From Bradyrhizobium sp. (GTDB lineage: Bacteria > Pseudomonadota > Alphaproteobacteria > Rhizobiales > Xanthobacteraceae), in assembly GCF_016219575.1 (NCBI RefSeq), contig NZ_JACRMG010000010.1, positions 83,858-147,857 of the forward strand: 64,000 nucleotides of DNA. The letters are read 5' to 3'. The position numbers and the translations under genes are program-made. Of this stretch, positions 8,182 through 15,746 are shown piece by piece; position 1 is the first letter of the stretch, and the number at the start of each line of letters is the position of its first letter. Below the pieces are notes generated by a model that did no database searches, was not told the DNA's origin, and saw nothing but the letters and a program-made list of their open reading frames with translations.

Positions 8182-9167
8182 TGGCGGCCAATATTACTTC
8201 CGAGAAGATCGACCTGCTGATCTACGGGCCGATCAGGCCGATCCTGGAAAACGGCTTCTCCGACCAGTATGTGGTGCATCGCGCCGAAACCGGCGATCAG
8301 CTCAATCAGCTGCCAGCCGACGTCAAGCAGAAGCTCCGCGGCATCGCGGTGACCTATCACACGATGCATGCCGGCAAGGAAGAGCTGTCGCAATTCCCCA
8401 AGCTCGAGATGGTCGCCAGCTTTGGCGTCGGCTACGATCACGTCGATTGTGCCTATGCGCGCGAGCACAACATCGTCGTCTCCAACACGCCGGACGTGCT
8501 CACCGAGGAAGTCGCCGACGTCGCGATGGGCCTTCTGATCGCGACGCTGCGCGAATTCGTCAAGGCCGACAAATATCTGCGCTCCGGCCTGTGGCAGACC
8601 CAGAACTATCCGCTCAGCGTCGGCTCGCTGCGCGACCGCAAGGTCGGTTTCGTCGGCATGGGCCGCATCGGCCAGGCGATCGCGCGGCGGCTGGAGGCCT
8701 CGCGCGTGCCGGTGGTCTATCATTCGCGCAAGCCTGCCGCCGGCGTGTCCTACCAGCATTTTCCCGACCTGATCGAGATGGCGAAGGCCGTCGACACCTT
8801 GATGGTCATCGTGCCCGGCGGCGCCTCGACCGCGAAGATCGTCAATGCCGACGTGCTGAAGGCGCTCGGTCCGCGCGGCGTGCTGATCAATGTGGCCCGC
8901 GGTTCGGTCGTCGACGAGCCCGCGCTCGTCGCAGCCCTCAAGTCCGGCACCATCCTCGCCGCCGGCCTCGACGTATTTGCCAACGAACCCTCCGTGCCGG
9001 AGGAGCTGAAGACCATGCAAAACGTCGTCTTGCTGCCACATATCGGCTCGGCTTCCGTGGTAACGCGTAACGCCATGGATCAGCTCGTGGTCGACAATCT
9101 CAAGAACTGGTTTGCCGGCAAGGCGCCGTTGACGCCGGTGACGGAAACCCCGGTGAAGGGCCGCTGA
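8181..9167 (+). CDS. D-2-hydroxyacid dehydrogenase, NAD(P)-binding
   Basis: A 328-residue cytosolic oxidoreductase of the D-isomer-specific 2-hydroxyacid dehydrogenase family, which interconverts 2-keto acids and D-2-hydroxy acids. The Rossmann dinucleotide motif is GMGRIG at 159-164. The catalytic Arg is in NVARGSVVDE, the Glu in FANEPSVP and the His in LLPHIGSAS. Its ATG at 8181 shares a base with the permease stop (TGATG), and AGGAAAG just upstream serves as ribosome-binding site. The position at the end of the transporter operon suggests that it processes the imported compound or a breakdown product, perhaps a glyoxylate- or hydroxypyruvate-like acid. The substrate is inferred, not seen. 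Confidence 0.9.
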   Translation: MAANITSEKIDLLIYGPIRPILENGFSDQYVVHRAETGDQLNQLPADVKQKLRGIAVTYHTMHAGKEELSQFPKLEMVASFGVGYDHVDCAYAREHNIVVSNTPDVLTEEVADVAMGLLIATLREFVKADKYLRSGLWQTQNYPLSVGSLRDRKVGFVGMGRIGQAIARRLEASRVPVVYHSRKPAAGVSYQHFPDLIEMAKAVDTLMVIVPGGASTAKIVNADVLKALGPRGVLINVARGSVVDEPALVAALKSGTILAAGLDVFANEPSVPEELKTMQNVVLLPHIGSASVVTRNAMDQLVVDNLKNWFAGKAPLTPVTETPVKGR

Positions 9168-9859
9168 TGCCGCTGTATCGTCCCGGCGTCGTGCTTCTTG
9201 CTTGGCTTGCGCTGGCAGTTTCGGCGCAGGCGCAGCAGCAGGACGCGCTGAAGAAGGAGATGATCGGGCAGTGGGAGCTCTCCACGACGGAGCGCAGCAA
9301 GACCTGCGTCGTGACCATGAAGAACGAGGCCGCGCAAGGTGGCCTCAAGCTCGAACTTGAGCCAGGCTGCGCGGCCGCGCTTCCCTTCACCAAGGACATC
9401 GCCGCCTGGAGCATCAAGGGCCTCGACATCGTGCGGATGCAGGATACCGCCGGAGCGGCCGTGATCGACTTCACTGAAGTCGAGAGCGGCATCTTCGAGG
9501 GCCTGCGCCAGGGCGAGGGCGTCTACATCCTGCAAAATCTCGCAGCCGCGCGCTCGCTCGCCAAGTCGATGGACCAGATGATCGGCGACTGGCAGATGGT
9601 GCGCGGCAATGGCCGCCCGATCTGCGGGTTGACGCTGACCAACACGGAAACGACCGGCGACAATTTCCAGGTCTTCCTCAAGCCGAAATGCGATCCGGCG
9701 GTCGCGACCTTCGGACCGGTGCAATGGCGGCTCGACCGCGGTCAGATCATCCTGATGTCGAAGACCGGCGACACCTGGCAGTTCGAGGCCGACGACAACG
9801 CGCAATGGCGTCGCGTACCCGACACCGCCGACGGCCTCATCATGCTGCGAGTGCAGTAG
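9167..9859 (+). CDS. Exported protein with two AprI/Inh protease-inhibitor domains
   Basis: A 230-residue protein with a signal peptide (residues 1 to about 23, ending AQA) and two similar halves: residues about 30-125 (MIGQWELSTTERSKTCVVTM) and about 140-230 (MIGDWQMVRGNGRPICGLTL). Each has the W...C...L pattern and paired cysteines of the AprI/Inh family, small periplasmic beta-barrel inhibitors of secreted metalloproteases. The ATG overlaps the dehydrogenase stop by one base, so it is translationally coupled to a metabolic operon, an unexpected setting. No serralysin-type protease gene is visible in the window. The inhibitor activity is a family inference. Confidence 0.75.
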   Translation: MPLYRPGVVLLAWLALAVSAQAQQQDALKKEMIGQWELSTTERSKTCVVTMKNEAAQGGLKLELEPGCAAALPFTKDIAAWSIKGLDIVRMQDTAGAAVIDFTEVESGIFEGLRQGEGVYILQNLAAARSLAKSMDQMIGDWQMVRGNGRPICGLTLTNTETTGDNFQVFLKPKCDPAVATFGPVQWRLDRGQIILMSKTGDTWQFEADDNAQWRRVPDTADGLIMLRVQ

Positions 9860-10457
9860 GTCTCTTTCTTGCCATTTGCCGAGCTGTTTGGCTCCCTCGC
9901 CCCGCGCTTGCGGGGAGAGGGTGGGGTGAGGGGCTGCATCCGCAAAGGTGGCGGCAGACGAGTTCGCCGAGGCTCCCCCTCACCCGGATCGCATCTACGA
10001 TGCGATCCGACCTCTCCCCGCAGGCGGGGCGAGGTAAGAAGAGGCCGCACAACGTTTCAAGCGCCTACGCAAACCCCTTCATCTTTTTCCAGGCGCGCCA
10101 GCCCTCGGCTGTCTGGCTGAAGAAGCAGAGATCGAACATCTGGTTTCGAAATCACGTCATTGCGCAGGAAGCCGGGCAGCAGCCCGGACGATTTTCGAAG
10201 ATGCCGATCAGGGCTCGGGTGCGCTGGTCGAAACTCCTGATGTAGTTGACCAGGTCGTCCCGGGTCATCGCTTTGCGCGGCGCGTTCAGCATTTCGCTGG
10301 CCTCCGCATCCTCCATCCATGCTTCCCGCCAAAGCGTGCGCCGCGCGGATAGCGCTGGCGCTGGACGGACAGTCCGAAGCGCTCCTGCGCGGACTCATAT
10401 CCGCGGATGGCAATCATCCGCGAAGCAGGATTCCGCAACATCGACTGGAGCAACGAA
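9860..10457. other. Intergenic region with palindromic repeat and possible gene remnant
   Basis: The first 180 bases hold a complex repeat element at 9893-10034. The rest contains a minus-strand frame from 10404 to 10065 that is interrupted by a TGA at 10152-10154: about 80 codons including MTRDDLVNYIRSF before the stop, and about 28 codons ending WKKMKGFA after it. I cannot place it in a family, so I treat it as non-coding or decayed. Confidence 0.4.
9893..10034. repeat. Composite palindromic repeat (CTCCCCGC type)
   Basis: The element starts with CGCCCCGCGCTTGCGGGGAG and ends with the near-complement CTCCCCGCAGGCGGGGCG. Internally GATGCGATCC repeats the same dyad pattern beside TCACCCGGAT. 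A related element lies at 62287-62460 and a broken one at 63853-63873. It follows the transporter operon and may also end transcription. Confidence 0.7.
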
Positions 10458-10694
10458 ATGATTTCCATCAAGCGAAGCGATGACACCAAATCGATCTCGG
10501 CCTCTCTCGGAAAGGCGGCGGTGCTGGCGAGTGCCATTGTGGTGGTTGCCGCGCTTGCGGTGACCTCCGCCTATGCATCGGCAAACTCGTGCGGCAGGGC
10601 GCTCGGCAAGTGCGAGTCGACATGCGCCAAGCGGTCGATCGGGCAAGACGTTTGCTACAAGAGGTGCGAGCGCACCTTCATGAATTGTAACTGA
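10458..10694 (+). CDS. Small exported protein with symmetric twin CX3C cysteines
   Basis: A 78-residue protein with a signal peptide or N-terminal anchor (hydrophobic residues about 21-38, ending AYA). The mature part has six cysteines spaced exactly C-x6-C-x3-C-x9-C-x3-C-x6-C, a mirror-symmetric twin CX3C layout that predicts a disulfide-locked helical hairpin in the periplasm. The ATG at 10458 is supported by CTGGAG eight bases upstream; an in-frame ATG at 10407 would bury the signal sequence. No family is recognised and no operon partner is apparent. Confidence 0.65.
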   Translation: MISIKRSDDTKSISASLGKAAVLASAIVVVAALAVTSAYASANSCGRALGKCESTCAKRSIGQDVCYKRCERTFMNCN

Positions 10695-10793
10695 GACGCC
10701 GGAGGCTCGAATACGTCACTATGCGGGGCGCGTCGACATCCGGCGCGTCCCGCAACTGCGTGTGCTGCCGATCAATGTGACGGGTTCGATCCG

Positions 10794-12338
10794 CTACGGC
10801 GGCAGGCCGACGTCGTGAAGCGCCTCGACCAGGCGCTCGCGCGAGGATTGCGGCAGCGGCGGCAATCCATCCGCCACCTTGGCCAGGGTCAGCTCGGGAT
10901 AGCCCTCCCTCAGGCGGCGAATGCTTGCGGACGCTTCATCCCGGGCGCCGGCGAATACGTAGGCGGGGCATAGCGTCCGGTGCATCCAGGCCAGCGAGTG
11001 ATGTTCGGCCAGGGCGCGCGCCTGCCACTGCGCGGCCTCGCGGAAGCGGCCGGCGTTGAAATGCGCGACGCCGATGCCATAGAGATTGTTGAAGGCGAGC
11101 GCGTCGGTCGGCGCCAGTTCCAGTGCGATCATGAACCGCTCGATCGCGGCGTCGTCGTTGCCACGATAGACGTCGACCCAGCCGCTGCGGCCCCAGGCAA
11201 AGGCCGAGCTGCCGTCGATAGCGAGCGCCTGTGCGATGACGCGCTCTGCGCTTTCATCGTCGAGCAGCGACAGCGCGGTGCCGGCGACGGCGAGCACCCT
11301 CGGGTCCGCGCGCAGGCCCAGCGCCTTGCGCGCATATTCCACGCTCAGCGCGCGGTCGCGTGACGGGTCGGAGCCGAAATAATAGACGACGCGCTGGGCA
11401 TAGGCCCAGGCGGCGAGCGCGAACGGCAGCGGCTCGCCAGGGTCGCGGGTCATCGCCTCGTTCAGGAGTTCGATGGCGCGGGCATTGCCGGCTTCGTCCA
11501 GCGACAGCACGCCCGGCATCGCGCGCAGCGCCAGATCCTGCGCGGTAAGATCGGCATCGGGTTTCTGCAATGCGCGGTCGATCTCGGCGGCACGCAGGCT
11601 CGGACGCAGCGCTGCCGCCAGCCGCGTGGCCAATTGCTCGTCGAAGGCGCTGGCGCGATCCCAATTGCCCTCGATCCGGTGCGCCCACAGATGGCGGCCG
11701 CTCTCGCGGTCGATCAGCCGGAAGATCAGCCGCGCCTGTGCGCCGCTGCCGCGGATCGCGCCGGCCAGGTGATAACGCGTCGATCCGGTGCTCGCCGTCG
11801 TCAGGATGCCTATGCGCGCCAGCGCCGTTGCGATCTCGTCCGCGATGCCGCGCCCGGCTTCTTCCTGACCTGCCGCTGTCTCGATCTGGCCAATCGTCAC
11901 GCCCGGCCGATCGGCACTGTGCGAAAACATCTGCAGCTGGCCGGCGACGACATTGCTGAAGGTCGCCTGCCGCCGCAGCGTCTGCGACGGTGTCTCGTTA
12001 TAGCGGTGGCGGTATTCGATCGAGAACCGGCCGAAATGCGGAAAGCCGCAGGCGGTGGCGACGTCCATCACGCGCGTGCCGGGCCTGCCGAGCAGCAGCT
12101 GACGGCGCGCAGCTTCAAACCGGATATCGCGCAGCGCTTCGTGCGGGCTCTTGCCGAGGAAAGCCCTGAACTGCCGCTGCAGCGCGCGGGCCGACAGCCC
12201 GGCTGCAGCCGCAAGCTCGGATATGCCGATGTCGCGCTCGAGGCCGGCCTGCATGAAATCAAGCGCACGCCGCACCGCGCGCGGCAACACGGCCGCGCCC
12301 GTCGGCATGCTTGACGGGACTTCGTCCTGCTCGCTCAC
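10794..12338 (-). CDS. AraC-family regulator with C-terminal TPR-like sensor region
   Basis: A 514-residue cytosolic transcription regulator. Residues about 20-125 are an AraC/XylS double helix-turn-helix: ISELAAAAGLSARALQRQF forms the first unit and MDVATACGFPHFGRFSIEYR the second. Residues about 160-265 look like the adenylate-cyclase/CadC-associated region (AIRGSGAQARLIFRLIDRES...HLWAHRIEG), and residues about 265-500 are tetratricopeptide-like helices (ARALAEHHSLAWMHRTL, ALELAPTDALAFNNLYGIGV). The DNA-binding part is at the N-terminus, the reverse of most AraC proteins. It is divergent from the DUF3455 gene at 12527, a likely target. The ligand is unknown. Confidence 0.85.
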   Translation of the reverse strand: MSEQDEVPSSMPTGAAVLPRAVRRALDFMQAGLERDIGISELAAAAGLSARALQRQFRAFLGKSPHEALRDIRFEAARRQLLLGRPGTRVMDVATACGFPHFGRFSIEYRHRYNETPSQTLRRQATFSNVVAGQLQMFSHSADRPGVTIGQIETAAGQEEAGRGIADEIATALARIGILTTASTGSTRYHLAGAIRGSGAQARLIFRLIDRESGRHLWAHRIEGNWDRASAFDEQLATRLAAALRPSLRAAEIDRALQKPDADLTAQDLALRAMPGVLSLDEAGNARAIELLNEAMTRDPGEPLPFALAAWAYAQRVVYYFGSDPSRDRALSVEYARKALGLRADPRVLAVAGTALSLLDDESAERVIAQALAIDGSSAFAWGRSGWVDVYRGNDDAAIERFMIALELAPTDALAFNNLYGIGVAHFNAGRFREAAQWQARALAEHHSLAWMHRTLCPAYVFAGARDEASASIRRLREGYPELTLAKVADGLPPLPQSSRERLVEALHDVGLPP

Positions 12339-12526
12339 CGCTTCATTCCCGGGTTTCGTGATGGGTGCATCATAACCCTGTTTGTCTTGCGGAACCCGCC
12401 AAAGGTTTCGCCGCGCGGATAGCAGTGTCGCGAATTGGACAGGCGGGAACGCCGCTCCCTCATACCTACCATCACAGCAACGCGCAGTGTCGGCGCTTCT
12501 GAGACGCGAATCGAGGGAAAAACCAT

Positions 12527-13288
12527 ATGTTCAGTAACCATTCCGCACCTGCGGCGTCCCGCCGCAGGCCATTCTGGGCGACGCGACGGCCGCGCACCGC
12601 CGTTACGGTGATCGCTGCCGCCGCAACATTCACGGCGGCGGCGCTCGCCGCAGCCGAGCTGCCGGAGTCCATCTCGGCGCCAGGCGAAACGCTGATCGTC
12701 ACCATCCACGCCGAGGGTGCGCAGGTCTATGAATGCAAGGACACCGCCGGCCAGCTCGCTTGGCAATTCCGCGAGCCGATTGCGACGCTGCTGATCGACG
12801 GCAAGACCGTCGGGCGGCATTTCGCCGGCCCGAGCTGGGAGCTTGACGATGGCAGCGCAGTGGCCGGCAAGGTCGTTGGCCGCGCAGCCGGCGCAAGCAA
12901 GGCGGACATTCCGCTGCTGAAGCTCGCGGCTTCGCCGCAGCGCGACCGCGGCATGCTCGCCGGCGCCACCACCATCCAGCGCCTCAACACCAGAGGCGGC
13001 ACGGCCGATGGGCCCTGCGAGAGCATGGGCGCGATGCTGAGCGTGCCGTATGCGGCGGACTACGCTTTCTACCGCAAGGCCCGGGCCACCGGCATCGCGG
13101 GCGCGCTGCGTCTTGCCGATGCCACGGACAACCGTGCGTCGGCGCCTGGCACGGCGGCGAACACGAAGCCGGGCGTCCCGTCCAACGTCAAGACCGCCAA
13201 CGAGAACAAGGCGCCGCTCGGCAACAAGGTCGACGAGCCCTGTACCTCGCGCCATTGCACGCCGCACGACCACCATCACCAGCACTGA
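12527..13288 (+). CDS. Exported DUF3455 domain protein
   Basis: A 253-residue protein with an Arg-rich N-terminus, then a hydrophobic signal segment (about residues 24-43, ending LAA). The following about 150 residues match DUF3455: GAQVYECKDTAGQLAWQFREP, then HFAGPSWELDDGS and the C-terminal PYAADYAFYRK. DUF3455 proteins are predicted exported proteins without assigned activity. The C-terminal 50 residues are low complexity and end in a His-rich tail (HCTPHDHHHQH), which may bind metal. The gene is the first of a run (12527-15465) that also holds a methyltransferase and an MFS transporter, and is divergent from the AraC/TPR regulator. Confidence 0.8.
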   Translation: MFSNHSAPAASRRRPFWATRRPRTAVTVIAAAATFTAAALAAAELPESISAPGETLIVTIHAEGAQVYECKDTAGQLAWQFREPIATLLIDGKTVGRHFAGPSWELDDGSAVAGKVVGRAAGASKADIPLLKLAASPQRDRGMLAGATTIQRLNTRGGTADGPCESMGAMLSVPYAADYAFYRKARATGIAGALRLADATDNRASAPGTAANTKPGVPSNVKTANENKAPLGNKVDEPCTSRHCTPHDHHHQH

Positions 13289-13330
13289 TTTCACTGCACG
13301 TCCCCCCAAAGTCAAACAGGAGAAACGACA

Positions 13331-14155
13331 ATGAATATCCAGACCCCCGCTACAGCCGACCTCACCGCCGTCAAGGCCAAGCAGCAGGCCACCTGGGCTT
13401 CCGGCGACTACGCCGTCGTCGGCACCACGCTGCAGATCGTCGGCGAGAATCTCTGCGAGGCCGTCGACCTCAGGAGCAACCAGCGCGTCCTCGATGTCGC
13501 CGCCGGCAACGGCAATGCGACGCTGGCCGCCGCGCGCCGCTTTGCCGACGTGGTGTCGACCGACTATGTCGGCACCTTGCTGGAGCGCGGCCGCGAGCGC
13601 GCCCGGGCCGAGCGGCTGCCGGTCGAGTTCCGCGAGGCCGATGCCGAGAACCTGCCGTTCACGGATGCGAGCTTCGACGTCGTGCTGTCGACCTTCGGCG
13701 TGATGTTCACCGCCAACCATCCGCGCGCGGCCAGCGAACTCGTCCGAGTCTGCCGCCCCGGCGGCAAGATCGGTCTCGCCAACTGGACGCCCGAGGGCTT
13801 CATCGGCAACCTGCTGAAGACCGTCGTCAAGTTCGTGCCGCCGCCGCCGGGCGTGAAGTCGCCGGTGATGTGGGGCAAGAAGGAGTATCTCGAGGAGATC
13901 TTCGGCCGCGGCGTCGACGTCGCGACGACGAGCCGGCATTTCACCTTCCGCTACAAGTCGCCGGCGCATTTCCTCGACATCTTCCGCACCTATTACGGAC
14001 CGACGCACAAGGCGTTCGGTGCGATCGACGCGGCCGCGCAGGAAAAGCTGCAGGCCGACCTCTACGCGCTGATGGACAGCTTCAACGTCGCCAAGGACGG
14101 CTCGCTCGTCATCCCCAGCGAATACCTGGAGATCGTGATCACCAGGAAGGCCTGA
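13331..14155 (+). CDS. Class I SAM-dependent methyltransferase
   Basis: A 274-residue cytosolic methyltransferase of the UbiE/Methyltransf_11 kind. The SAM-binding motif I is VLDVAAGNGNATLAAA near residue 54, motif II is the acidic D in VVSTDY, and LPFTDASFDVVLSTFGVMF is the post-II/III region. AGGAGAAACGACA precedes the ATG as ribosome-binding site. It is 42 bases after the DUF3455 gene and is followed by a strong terminator hairpin at 14176-14206. The methyl acceptor is unknown. Confidence 0.88.
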   Translation: MNIQTPATADLTAVKAKQQATWASGDYAVVGTTLQIVGENLCEAVDLRSNQRVLDVAAGNGNATLAAARRFADVVSTDYVGTLLERGRERARAERLPVEFREADAENLPFTDASFDVVLSTFGVMFTANHPRAASELVRVCRPGGKIGLANWTPEGFIGNLLKTVVKFVPPPPGVKSPVMWGKKEYLEEIFGRGVDVATTSRHFTFRYKSPAHFLDIFRTYYGPTHKAFGAIDAAAQEKLQADLYALMDSFNVAKDGSLVIPSEYLEIVITRKA

Positions 14156-14175
14156 TCGCAGGCGCACGACGGCGC

Positions 14176-14206
14176 GGGCGCGGCGGAATTCCGCCGCGCC
14201 CCTTTT
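14176..14206 (+). terminator. Rho-independent terminator after methyltransferase gene
   Basis: A perfect 26-base palindrome, GGGCGCGGCGGAA followed by its complement, is immediately followed by CTTTT. It ends the DUF3455-methyltransferase transcript, so the MFS gene at 14227 may have its own promoter or depend on read-through. Confidence 0.75.
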
Positions 14207-14226
14207 GGCTGACAGGGGACACTGAC

Positions 14227-15465
14227 ATGAGCAATGCCGACACCGATCGCGCACGCGAACAGCCCTATGGCTGGGTGATCGTCGCGGTTTCCACCGTCGC
14301 CCTCGCGCTCGGCTTCGGGGCCGGTGGCGTCGTCTCGGTGCTGATGAAGCCGCTGGAGGAGGAGTTCGGCTGGTTTCGCGCCGACATTTCCATGGCCTAT
14401 ACCGCCTACAGCATCGGCGCCGCACTTGGCGGCCTGTTCTGGGGCGCGTTGTCCGATCGGATCGGCGCAAAGCCCGTCGCGCTGGTCGGCTCGGTCGGGA
14501 TGGCGGCGGGCCTCGCTGCGCTGAAATGGCAGGGCGCCCAGTGGCAGCTCGATCTCCTGTTTTTCCTGATCGGTGCGGTCGGCTTCGCCTGCCTGTTCAC
14601 GCCGCTGACCGCGTTGACGGGAATGTGGTTCAATGCACGCAAGGGGCTTGCGATCGGCATTGTTACGGCCGGCGGCGCCTTCGGGCAGGGCATCGTTCCC
14701 TATCTCGGGCGGCTCCTGATCACCGAACTCGGCTGGCGCGACGCCATGCTGGTGCTCGGCGCAGGCTTCCTCGCCATTCTCCTGCCGCTGATGTTCCTGC
14801 TGCGGCCGGCGCCTGCCGCCGCGGGCCCGGCAGGTCAGGCCGTCCCGCGCGACGGCAACCTCTGGAACGTGCCGCACAGCGTCACCCTGCCATGGCTCGG
14901 GCTTGCCGCGCTGTTCTGCTGCATCTGCATGACCGCGCCGCAGGTGCATCTCATCCCGCTCGGCATCGATCTCGGTTGCAGCCCACAGAGCGCGGCCGGC
15001 CTGCTGCTGACGGTGATGGTGACGGCGGTGTTCGGCCGGCTGTTCTTCGGCTGGCTCGCCGACCGCATCGGCGGGCTGCCGGCCTATTTCCTGGCCTCGC
15101 TGGCGCAAACCTCCGTGGTGTTCTTCTTCACCCAAACCAAGAGCATCGCCGTGCTGTACCAGCTATCGGTGCTGTTCGGCTTCGGCTTTGCCGGCGTGAT
15201 GACGTGTCTCCTGATCTGCGCCCGCGAAGCGGCGCCGCTGCGGCTGTCGGGCTTTGCCATGGCGGTGGTCGCGACCGTCGGCTGGATCGGCATGGGGCTG
15301 GGCAGCTACCAGGCCGGCTTGTTCTACGACATCAGCGCGAACTATCGCCTGTCATTCGCCAATGCCACGGCTGCCGGCGTCGTGAACCTGCTGATCGTCG
15401 CGGCATTGTACTGGTACCGGCGCGAGCGCAATTCGACGCAGGGAAAGGCGGTCGCCTTGAACTAA
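14227..15465 (+). CDS. MFS transporter
   Basis: A 412-residue inner-membrane transporter with about 12 helices in two halves joined by a loop near residues 195-215. The MFS motif A between helices 2 and 3 is GALSDRIGAKPVALVG, and the matching half-repeat is GWLADRIGGLPAYFLA. The overall pattern (ISMAYTAYSIGAALGGLFWG near the start) resembles the monocarboxylate/oxalate-formate group of MFS permeases. Preceded by ACAGGGGAC as ribosome-binding site. Its stop codon overlaps the end of a small convergent ORF. Substrate unknown. Confidence 0.88.
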   Translation: MSNADTDRAREQPYGWVIVAVSTVALALGFGAGGVVSVLMKPLEEEFGWFRADISMAYTAYSIGAALGGLFWGALSDRIGAKPVALVGSVGMAAGLAALKWQGAQWQLDLLFFLIGAVGFACLFTPLTALTGMWFNARKGLAIGIVTAGGAFGQGIVPYLGRLLITELGWRDAMLVLGAGFLAILLPLMFLLRPAPAAAGPAGQAVPRDGNLWNVPHSVTLPWLGLAALFCCICMTAPQVHLIPLGIDLGCSPQSAAGLLLTVMVTAVFGRLFFGWLADRIGGLPAYFLASLAQTSVVFFFTQTKSIAVLYQLSVLFGFGFAGVMTCLLICAREAAPLRLSGFAMAVVATVGWIGMGLGSYQAGLFYDISANYRLSFANATAAGVVNLLIVAALYWYRRERNSTQGKAVALN

Positions 15466-15632
15466 TCGAAGCGCGTTTCGGGCCGGATCTCGCGGCACGG
15501 AACCATTTCGGCCGGCGCCGGCATCATCGCCGCGCTCAATTCTTCCAGCCGGTCCAGCAGCCAGTCGATCAGGTGTTCCGGATTCAACAGCAGTGAACCC
15601 GCGCCCCACAGGCGCGCCATCGTGTGATTCAC
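15462..15632 (-). CDS. Possible small protein, 56 residues
   Basis: A short open frame starting GTG at 15632, preceded by CGAGGGGATC at good spacing, or ATG at 15620. It encodes an amphipathic sequence with GAGSLLLNPEHLIDWLLDRL in the middle and ends REIRPETRFD. Its stop overlaps the MFS stop by two bases in convergent orientation. The balanced composition and ribosome-binding site favour a real gene. I do not recognise a family. Confidence 0.45.
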   Translation of the reverse strand: MNHTMARLWGAGSLLLNPEHLIDWLLDRLEELSAAMMPAPAEMVPCREIRPETRFD

Positions 15633-15746
15633 GATCGATCCCCTCGATTTCGATGATGAATTACTCTCTCACACATCGCGCAAAACGCGAAGCGGAGAGT
15701 TAACAGATGGTAAATGGCGGCGGCGAAATCCGGACCGGTTGGATAC

